Below are positions 38,842 through 45,318 of a stretch of DNA of 46,596 nucleotides, piece by piece (position 1 is the stretch's first letter; every line of letters starts with the position of its first letter). The stretch covers positions 1 through 46,596 of the forward strand of contig NZ_JAPCID010000029.1 in the NCBI RefSeq assembly GCF_027587175.1. The letters run 5' to 3'. The stretch comes from Solirubrobacter deserti (GTDB lineage: Bacteria; Actinomycetota; Thermoleophilia; Solirubrobacterales; Solirubrobacteraceae). The notes below the pieces were generated by a model, which ran no database searches, was not told the origin of the DNA, and saw nothing but the letters and a program-made list of their open reading frames with translations. The translations under genes and the position numbers were made by a program.

Positions 38842-39400
38842 CCGCGTCGACGGAGATGTTGACGCCGTGGCTGAGCATGTCGTAGATCACCGAGCGGGCC
38901 TGGGCGTGCTCGACGAGCTTGCGCAGGCGCTCATCGGACGCGTCGCCGGCGATCCGGAACGTCACGCGGATCGCCTCGAACCCGTTCCGGAAGCGGCGGT
39001 CCAGGCCGAAGCAGCCGCGCACGTCCATGTCGGCCTCCACCGTGGACTCGATCTCGGTCAGGCGGATCTTGCGCGCCGCGGCGCTGTAGACGATCGTCGT
39101 CGTCAGACAGGCCGCGAGCGCGTGCAGCAGATACTCCGCGGCGGTCGGGCCCGAGTCCGTGCCGAGCAGGACGGTCGGTTCGCCGGCGTCGATCACGAAC
39201 GCCTCGCGGCGGCTGTCATCCTCGCGCCCCGCGCCGTAGAAGTTCTGCATGCGCGAGCGGTTGTGGGCGCCGTTGATCCAGCGGTTCGTGGCGCGGAACG
39301 TGAACGCGCCGAGCGCCGGATTCTCGCGGATGGCATCGAGCGTGCCGAACAGCTGCTGGGTGTCGACCCCGTTGCGGACCGTGGAGATCATCTGCGCCAT
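38831..39400 (-). CDS. OsmC-family protein
   Basis: A 189-residue OsmC/Ohr-fold protein: SGPTAAEYLLHALAACLTTT with the first redox Cys (Cys98), TEIESTVEADMDVRGCFGLD, FRNGFEAIRVTFRIAGDASD, and HAQARSVIYDMLSHGVNISV. The position of the second redox Cys in Ohr/OsmC proteins (CPV region) is occupied by ARSVIY, so a two-Cys peroxidase cycle looks unlikely. It may act on a different thiol chemistry. A triple-heptamer element before the gene matches that of the SARP/flavin reductase pair. Confidence 0.88.
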   Translation of the reverse strand: MAQMISTVRNGVDTQQLFGTLDAIRENPALGAFTFRATNRWINGAHNRSRMQNFYGAGREDDSRREAFVIDAGEPTVLLGTDSGPTAAEYLLHALAACLTTTIVYSAAARKIRLTEIESTVEADMDVRGCFGLDRRFRNGFEAIRVTFRIAGDASDERLRKLVEHAQARSVIYDMLSHGVNISVDAVTG

Positions 39401-39431
39401 GCCGAAACGGTCGCCGACCGCGGTTGAGCAG

Positions 39432-39461
39432 CGGTATACGCGCCGGTAAACGGCTGGTAGC
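39432..39461 (-). promoter_or_regulatory. Candidate SARP operator upstream of the OsmC gene
   Basis: Minus strand heptamers GCTACCA (39455-39461), TTTACCG (39444-39450), TATACCG (39432-39438), spaced by 4 and 5 nt. The 14 bases at 39444-39457 are identical to 41613-41626 in the same orientation relative to the downstream gene. Confidence 0.5.
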
Positions 39462-39536
39462 TACCGCTCACGGAAGCTGGCGGGATGTTCGCCCTCTGGG
39501 CGAACTCCTGGCTGAAGCGAGCCCGCCAGGCGAGCT

Positions 39537-41579
39537 TCAGCGCTCCACCGTGAAGAGGCGCCATTCGCGCGAGGCGCCTGCGAGCGGCAGCTCCACGGCG
39601 CCGCGCTCGGAGAACTCGATCCCGCTGCCCGCCACGAGATCCTGGACGGTGGAGGTGGCCAGGATCTCGCCCGCGACCGCGGCGCGCGCGACCCCGGACG
39701 CGATCTCCAGCGCCGGCCCGGTGAGCCGGCCGTCGAGCAGCTCGCACTCGCCGGTGTGTACCCCGGCGCGCAGGTGCGGGAGCGACTCGGCGAGTGCGCA
39801 CGCACAGCGGACCGCGCGGGCCGGGCCGTCGAAGCTCGCGCGCACGCGCCCGGGCGGCGCGTCGATCAGCTGGCCGCGGAAGCGCGCGACCGCCGAGCGC
39901 ACGAGCCCGTGCTCGCGCTCGGGCACGTCCGCCTCGAGCACGGTCGTGAGGATCAGGTTCGGCTCGGCCGTCTCGTGCCGGAGGCCGTCGAGGAACTGCT
40001 CGATCGCCGCGAGCACCGACGCCTGGTCGCCCTCCCACGGCAGGTGGTCGGCGCCGGGCATCTCGAGCACCTGCGCGCCCGGCAGGCGCGCGCCCATGTA
40101 GCGGCTCGCCTCGCGCAGGTACTCGTGCGCGCGGTAGAGCACGAGCGACGGCACGCGCACGGACGCGAGCACGTGGCGGACGTCGATCTCCTCGTTCATG
40201 TCCGTGATCGCCGCGACCGCCGCGGGCGAGGCGCCGCGCACCAGGTAGGACGTGTACCAGTCGATCGCGGCCTCGTCGGCGGCGATGCTCGGCGCGCGCT
40301 CGGCCAGGAAGCGCTCGGTCGAGTAGCGGCCCCACTGCTCGGCGGTCGGGCGCAGCCACCCGTCCTGCTCGGCGCGGCGGCCGATCGGGTAGTCGGGCGC
40401 CCAGTTGCGGCGCGCGTAGGCGCCGAGGGTGACCAGCGCCTGCGTGCGGTCCGGATGCGTGGCGGCGAACAGCGTGCACATCGGCCCGCCCTCGGAGACG
40501 CCGATCACGACCGCCTTCTCCGCGCCGACCGCGTCCATCACCGCGCGCACGTCGTCCATGCGCTCCTCCAGCGACGCGATCCCGAGCACACGGTCCGAGA
40601 GGCCGGTGCCGCGCTTGTCGAACAGGATCAGCCGGCCGAAGCGGGCGAGCCCGCGGTAGAAGGACGCGAGCGCCGGCCACTCCCAGCCGGGCTGGAACGC
40701 GCAGATGAAGCCGTGGACGAAGATGATGTCGATCGGTCCGTCGCCCACCACCTGGTAGGCGATCGAGTAGCCGCCGACCGACTGCACGTAGCGGATCGGC
40801 TCGAGCTTGAGCGCCGCCTCGTCCGACGTCTCGCCACGGCCGTCGAGCGTCGCGTCCTGGCGCAGGATGCGCCGCTCGAGCTCCCGCATGCGCGGGGAGG
40901 GCTCGAGCCCCAGCTGGCCCGCGAGCGTCTCGCGGTACGCGTGGTAGACGGCGAGCGCGTCGGCCTGGCGGCCCGACCGGTACAGCGCGACCATCAGCTG
41001 CGCGCGCAGCCGTTCCCGCAGCGGGTTGGTGGCCACGAGGCTCTCGAGCTCGCCGACGAGGTCCGCGTGGCGGCCGAGCGCAAGGTCGGCGTCGATCCGG
41101 TCCTCCAGGCACACGTCCTGGCGCTCGCGCAAGTGCGCGGCCTCCACGTGCGCGAACGGCTCGCTGAACTCCTCCAGCGCCGGGCCGCGCCAGAGCTCCA
41201 GCGCCTGCGCGAACCGGTCCGCCGCGGTCTGCGCGTCGCCGTCCTCGAGCGCGACGCGGCCCTCCCGCCGCAGCCGCTCGAAGCGGTCCAGGTCGAGCGC
41301 CTCGTCCGGCAGCTCCAACGCGTACCCCGGCGGCCGCGTGTGCAACGTGCCCGCCGGCAGCGCCTTGCGCAGGGCGGACACGTGAATGTGCACCATCTTC
41401 ACCGCCGACTCCGGGACCTCCTCGCCCCACAGGTCGTCCACGAGCTGCTCGACCGACACGGTCTTGCCCGCCTCCAGCGCGAGCCGCGCCAACAACGCCC
41501 GCGGCTTGCGCCCGCCCAGCTTGAGCGGCACGCCACCACCGTCGATGACCTCGAGCGGACCGAGGAGCCGGAAATCCAC
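39537..41579 (-). CDS. SARP/BTAD regulator fused to an alpha/beta hydrolase and a degenerate cyclase domain
   Basis: A 680-residue protein. Residues 1-95 are an OmpR-type winged helix (MDFRLLGPLEVIDGGGVPLK, GGRKPRALLARLALEAGKTV, VHIHVSALRKALPAG). Residues 95-240 are a BTAD helical repeat (RFAQALELWRGPALEEF, LRAQLMVALYRSGRQADALA). Residues about 265-530 form an alpha/beta hydrolase with Ser362 in VIGVSEGGPM and His512 in GADHLPW. Residues about 545-680 resemble a class III nucleotide cyclase (LRAGVHTGECELLDGRLTGP, ALEIASGVARAAVAGEILAT), but the metal-binding Asp positions are not conserved, so it is probably a sensor remnant. Likely a ligand-responsive transcription activator; divergent from the flavin reductase gene. 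Confidence 0.88.
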   Translation of the reverse strand: MDFRLLGPLEVIDGGGVPLKLGGRKPRALLARLALEAGKTVSVEQLVDDLWGEEVPESAVKMVHIHVSALRKALPAGTLHTRPPGYALELPDEALDLDRFERLRREGRVALEDGDAQTAADRFAQALELWRGPALEEFSEPFAHVEAAHLRERQDVCLEDRIDADLALGRHADLVGELESLVATNPLRERLRAQLMVALYRSGRQADALAVYHAYRETLAGQLGLEPSPRMRELERRILRQDATLDGRGETSDEAALKLEPIRYVQSVGGYSIAYQVVGDGPIDIIFVHGFICAFQPGWEWPALASFYRGLARFGRLILFDKRGTGLSDRVLGIASLEERMDDVRAVMDAVGAEKAVVIGVSEGGPMCTLFAATHPDRTQALVTLGAYARRNWAPDYPIGRRAEQDGWLRPTAEQWGRYSTERFLAERAPSIAADEAAIDWYTSYLVRGASPAAVAAITDMNEEIDVRHVLASVRVPSLVLYRAHEYLREASRYMGARLPGAQVLEMPGADHLPWEGDQASVLAAIEQFLDGLRHETAEPNLILTTVLEADVPEREHGLVRSAVARFRGQLIDAPPGRVRASFDGPARAVRCACALAESLPHLRAGVHTGECELLDGRLTGPALEIASGVARAAVAGEILATSTVQDLVAGSGIEFSERGAVELPLAGASREWRLFTVER

Positions 41580-41608
41580 GTCGCAACGCTATCCGCTCAC
41601 ACCGGACC

Positions 41609-41637
41609 ACTGCCAGCCGTTTACCGAGCGACTACCG
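41609..41637 (+). promoter_or_regulatory. Candidate SARP operator between the regulator and flavin reductase genes
   Basis: Three heptamers ACTGCCA (41609-41615), TTTACCG (41620-41626), ACTACCG (41631-41637), each separated by exactly 4 nt. This is the 11-bp period known for SARP binding sites. Confidence 0.55.
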
Positions 41638-41664
41638 CCATGGGCTCCAATCGCGCCACTCCCC

Positions 41665-42120
41665 ATGCGCTCCTTCCACTCCGCTCTGAACGCCACGGTC
41701 ACCGGTGTCACCGTGGTCACCACCCGCGTCGGCGGCCGACCCCACGGCCAGACCGTGACGACACTCAGCTCGATCTCCGACGAGCCGCCGCAGCTGCTCG
41801 TGGCCGTCTCGCCGGAGCTGGCCGCGGCGATCGTCGAGCGCGGCGCCTTCGCCGCCAACGTCCTCGGCGACGACCAGGCGCGAGTCGCCGAGGCGTTCCG
41901 CGCCTGCGATCCGGAGTTCCTCACGCGCGACTGGTGGCCGTTCGGCGGGGGCCTGCCGCGGTTGAACGGCGCGGCCGCGTGGTTCGAGTGCTCGCTGGCG
42001 CGGGTGGTGCCGGCGGGTGAGCGCGTGCTCGTGATGGGGGACGTGATCCGCGCCGCGCGCGGATCCGCGCGCCCGCTGGCGTACGTGCGCCGCGGCTACG
42101 CCGCGCCGCTCGCCGCGTGA
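41665..42120 (+). CDS. Flavin reductase-like (FMN-binding split barrel) protein
   Basis: A 151-residue protein from ATG 41665: MRSFHSALNATVTGVTVVTT, RVGGRPHGQTVTTLSSISDE, PPQLLVAVSPELAAAIVERG, FAANVLGDDQARVAEAFRAC, AAAWFECSLARVVPAGERVL. This is the HpaC/Flavin_Reduct fold, which supplies reduced flavin to a partner oxygenase or diffuses it freely. No monooxygenase gene is in the window. An ATG at 41639 is in another frame. The gene ends 3 nt before the convergent fliI. Confidence 0.87.
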   Translation: MRSFHSALNATVTGVTVVTTRVGGRPHGQTVTTLSSISDEPPQLLVAVSPELAAAIVERGAFAANVLGDDQARVAEAFRACDPEFLTRDWWPFGGGLPRLNGAAAWFECSLARVVPAGERVLVMGDVIRAARGSARPLAYVRRGYAAPLAA

Positions 42121-42123
42121 CCC

Positions 42124-43608
42124 CTACGACGGGATGTGGAGCGGCGGAATCGCGTTGTGGAGCGGCATGCCGCCGTCCGCGCCGTTGCCGGCCGCGATCG
42201 ACGCGTTCGGGTCGACCAGATAGCCGTCGACGACCGGCGGCTCCCACGTGCCGGACAGCTGTGCGAGCTGGGACAGGGTGGCGTCGGCGGATTCGGCCGA
42301 GCTGGGCTCGGTGACGAGCTGCTTGAGGAAGCCGTCGATCGGGTGGCGGGCCTCGATGGCCGCGTCGATCAGCGGGTCCGAGCCCGGCTGGTAGGCGCCG
42401 ATGGAGATGAGGTCGGCCTTCTCCTTGTAGGTCGCCATCAGCTTGCGGACCTCGTTGCCGGCCGCGCGGACGTCGGGCGTCGTGATCTCGCCGACGAGAC
42501 GGGACACGCTGGCCAACACGTCCACCGCGGGGTAGTGGCCGGCGTGGGCGAGCTTGCGGGAGAGGACGATGTGGCCGTCGAGGATGCCTCGGACGGCGTC
42601 GGCGATCGGCTCGTTCATGTCGTCGCCGTCGACGAGCACGGTGTAGAGCGCGGTGATGGCGCCCTTGGGCGAGGTGCCCGTGCGCTCGAGCAGCTTAGGC
42701 AGCATCGCGAACACGGACGGCGTGTAGCCGCGCGTGGCGGGCGGCTCGCCGATCGCGAGGCCGACCTCGCGCTGGGCCATGGCGAAGCGCGTGACCGAGT
42801 CCATCATCAGCATCACGTTGCGGCCCTGGTCGCGGAAGTACTCCGCGATCGCGGTCGCCGTGAACGCGGCCTTCAGGCGCACCAGCGCGGGCTGGTCGGA
42901 CGTGGCGCAGACGACGACCGAGCGCGCGAGGCCCTCCTCGCCGAGGTCGCGCTGCATGAACTCGAGCACCTCTCGACCACGCTCGCCGACCAGGCAGATG
43001 ACGTTGATCTCCTCCGAGGTCGAGCGGGCGATCATGCCCAGCAGCGACGACTTGCCGACGCCGGAGCCGGCGAAGATGCCGATGCGCTGGCCGCGCCCGC
43101 AGGGCACGAAGGCGTCGAGCGAGCGCACGCCGAGCGACACGCGCTCGTGGATGCGCGGGCGCGACAAGGGATCCGGCGGCGCGGCCTCGGCCGGGCGCCA
43201 CGACGCGTGCTCGATCGGACCCTTGCCGTCGAGCGGACGCCCGAGCCCGTCCAGAGCGCGCCCGAGCAGCGCGTCGGACACGTCGACCTTCAGCGGCTGG
43301 CCGGTCGCGATGACCTTCGCGCCCGGGCCGATGCCGACGGAGTCGCCGAGCGGCATGAGCAGCGTGCGGCCCTGCCGGAAGCCGACGACCTCGGCGGGCA
43401 CCGAAGCACGGCCGCGGCCGGTCTCGATCGTGCACACCTCGCCGACCTCGGCCTCGAGGCCCGTCGCCTCCGTGATCAGACCGATCAGGTCGATCACGCG
43501 GCCGGTGCGGCGGTGAAGGTCCGCCTCGCGGATCGCAAGGTGGGCCTCGTCAAGCAGGTCATCGGAAGCGCCGACCGCGTCGAGCGCGCTCTCCATCAGC
43601 GAGAACAT
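42124..43608 (-). CDS. fliI: Flagellum-specific ATPase FliI
   Basis: A 494-residue export ATPase. Walker A GSGVGKSS at 181-188 (QRIGIFAGSGVGKSSLLGMI), Walker B region RNVMLMMDSVTRFAMAQREV, and EVGLAIGEPPATRGYTPSVF; PLDGKGPIE and VPCGRGQRIG also match. It is about 50 residues longer than usual at the C-terminus (Ala/Ser/Gly-rich tail ending PLHNAIPPLHIPS). ATG 43608 lies 8 nt after a sigma-28-like -10; Met5 is an alternative start. Confidence 0.96.
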   Translation of the reverse strand: MFSLMESALDAVGASDDLLDEAHLAIREADLHRRTGRVIDLIGLITEATGLEAEVGEVCTIETGRGRASVPAEVVGFRQGRTLLMPLGDSVGIGPGAKVIATGQPLKVDVSDALLGRALDGLGRPLDGKGPIEHASWRPAEAAPPDPLSRPRIHERVSLGVRSLDAFVPCGRGQRIGIFAGSGVGKSSLLGMIARSTSEEINVICLVGERGREVLEFMQRDLGEEGLARSVVVCATSDQPALVRLKAAFTATAIAEYFRDQGRNVMLMMDSVTRFAMAQREVGLAIGEPPATRGYTPSVFAMLPKLLERTGTSPKGAITALYTVLVDGDDMNEPIADAVRGILDGHIVLSRKLAHAGHYPAVDVLASVSRLVGEITTPDVRAAGNEVRKLMATYKEKADLISIGAYQPGSDPLIDAAIEARHPIDGFLKQLVTEPSSAESADATLSQLAQLSGTWEPPVVDGYLVDPNASIAAGNGADGGMPLHNAIPPLHIPS

Positions 43609-43616
43609 CTAGGACC

Positions 43617-43643
43617 GTATCGGCCGATCAGCGAGGAACTTGA
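43617..43643 (-). promoter_or_regulatory. Sigma-28-like promoter of fliI
   Basis: Minus strand TCAAGTTC (43636-43643), 11 nt, GCCGATAC (43617-43624), in the 44-nt gap after fliH; the best -35 match to TAAAGTTT in the window. Confidence 0.6.
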
Positions 43644-43652
43644 GGGCGAGCG

Positions 43653-44267
43653 TTACTTGCGCCCCAGCGCGGCCGCAACGACCTCGCTCGCGCGCTCGAG
43701 CTTGGTCTCGATACGCGCGTCGACGTCGCCGACCGGCGTGCGGACGATGCACCCGCCGCGGCCGACGCGGCGCTCGGCTTCGATCACGCAGTGCTCGATG
43801 CCGCCGAGCGTGGCCTTCAGCTCCTCGGCCGCGCCGTGGACGATGTCGAGATCCTCGGGATTGACCATGACGATCACGCGCTCACGCTCGACGATCCCGC
43901 GCAGGGCGCCCTCGACCGAGTTCAGCACCCGCTCGGGCTCGACCGACAGCGCGCCGACCAGCACCTTGGACGCCAGCGCGAGGCCGAGCTCGACCGCCCG
44001 GCGCTCGAGCTCCTCGGCGGCCGCCGCCTGGGAGGCGCGCACCTCCTCGGTGGCGGCGGCGAGCGCCGCCAGCGCGGGAGCCAGCGCTTCCAGAGCCTCG
44101 TGGCGCCCGGCCGTGTAGCCCTCCTCCAGCGCCTGGCGGCGGATCTGGTCGGCCTCCGCGCGCGCCTCGGCGAGCACGTCCATGACGGCCGCGGCCTGAT
44201 CGGCCGGCGCCATCGGCGGCGTGACCGGGTCGAGCGTCTCGAAGTCGTATTCGGCGACGTAGCCCAT
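43653..44267 (-). CDS. fliH: Flagellar assembly protein FliH
   Basis: A 204-residue protein. A helical middle (LAEARAEADQIRRQALEEGY, TAGRHEALEALAPALAALAA) is followed by a FliH/HrpE C-terminal domain: LGLALASKVLVGALSVEPER, RVIVMVNPEDLDIVHGAAEE, VGRGGCIVRTPVGDVDARIE. It inhibits and localises FliI. 3 nt after fliG. Confidence 0.92.
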   Translation of the reverse strand: MGYVAEYDFETLDPVTPPMAPADQAAAVMDVLAEARAEADQIRRQALEEGYTAGRHEALEALAPALAALAAATEEVRASQAAAAEELERRAVELGLALASKVLVGALSVEPERVLNSVEGALRGIVERERVIVMVNPEDLDIVHGAAEELKATLGGIEHCVIEAERRVGRGGCIVRTPVGDVDARIETKLERASEVVAAALGRK

Positions 44268-44270
44268 GAC

Positions 44271-45314
44271 CTACACCAACGCGTCCTCGCCGGACCCGCC
44301 ACCGCGGGAGATGACGATCGCGCCGGCCTCCTCGAGGCGGCGGACGACACCGACGATGCGGCCCTGCGCCTCCTCCACCACGCGCTTGCGCTGGGGCGGC
44401 TGGAACTGGATCTCTTCCTTCAACAGCTCGGCGCCACGCTCGGACATGTTCCCGTAGATCTTGCCCTGAACTTCCTCGTTGACACCACGAAGTGCGATCG
44501 CGAGGTCCTTCTGGTCGACCTCCTTGAGGATCATCTGGATCGACCGGTCGTCGAGCTTGACGACGTCCTCGAAGGTGAACAGCAGCAGGCGGATCTCCTC
44601 GGCCAGCTCGCCGTCGGTCTTGGCCAGCTCGTCGAGCACGTTGCGCTCGGTCGTCCGGTCGGAGCTGTTGAGGATGTCGGCCAGGGACTTGACGCCACCG
44701 GCGGCCGCGTACTCCTGCGAGCCGACGGCGGACAGGCGGGAGCGCATGACCGTCTCGACCTGGGAGACGACCTCCGGCCGGGTCTCGGCCATCAGCGCGA
44801 TCCGCAGGGCCACGTCGGCCTGGATCTCCGGGTCGATGTCCGACAGCACCTGGGCGGCGAGCGCCGTGTGCAGGTTCGAGACCACCAGCGCGATCGTCTG
44901 CGGCGACTCGTTGCGCAGGAAGACCACGATCTGCTCGGCCGGCGTGCGGCGCAGGAACTCGAACGGGCGGCGCTCGATCGTCGCGGCCAGGCGGCCGATG
45001 ATCTCGTCCGCGCGATCCTCGCCCAGCGAGCGCATGAGCACGCTGCGGGCGTAGTCCACGCCACCTTCGGCGAGGTAGTCCTCGGCGAGGACCGACTCGA
45101 CGGCCTCGTGGATGATGTCGCGGCAGACCTCGGTCGGGATCTTCTGGGCCTTGGCCAGCTCCAGCGAGAGCGCCTCGACCTCGGAGTCGCCCAGGAACTT
45201 GAAGATCTCGCCCGCCCGCTGCTCGCCGATGGCGACGAGCAGGGCGGCGGCCTTCTCGATCCCGCGCAGGGAAGCGGCGGTCCGCGCCGGCTTTTCCAGT
45301 TCCTTCGTCGGCAT
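44271..45314 (-). CDS. fliG: Flagellar motor switch protein FliG
   Basis: A 347-residue protein, ATG 45314 (longer frame overlaps fliF and is discarded). N-terminal FliF-binding domain LRGIEKAAALLVAIGEQRAG, middle EHPQ-like segment RRTPAEQIVVFLRNESPQTI, and a C-terminal torque domain with charged helix TFEDVVKLDDRSIQMILKEV, LAIALRGVNEEVQGKIYGNM. Rotor side of the motor; starts 4 nt after the fliF stop. Confidence 0.97.
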   Translation of the reverse strand: MPTKELEKPARTAASLRGIEKAAALLVAIGEQRAGEIFKFLGDSEVEALSLELAKAQKIPTEVCRDIIHEAVESVLAEDYLAEGGVDYARSVLMRSLGEDRADEIIGRLAATIERRPFEFLRRTPAEQIVVFLRNESPQTIALVVSNLHTALAAQVLSDIDPEIQADVALRIALMAETRPEVVSQVETVMRSRLSAVGSQEYAAAGGVKSLADILNSSDRTTERNVLDELAKTDGELAEEIRLLLFTFEDVVKLDDRSIQMILKEVDQKDLAIALRGVNEEVQGKIYGNMSERGAELLKEEIQFQPPQRKRVVEEAQGRIVGVVRRLEEAGAIVISRGGGSGEDALV

Positions 45315-45318
45315 CTGA

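Noticed and set aside
36365-42120. Block between fliI and fliJ as a mobile element or genomic island with ends
   Set aside because: No integrase, transposase, tRNA gene or flanking direct repeat was seen, and base composition resembles the neighbours.
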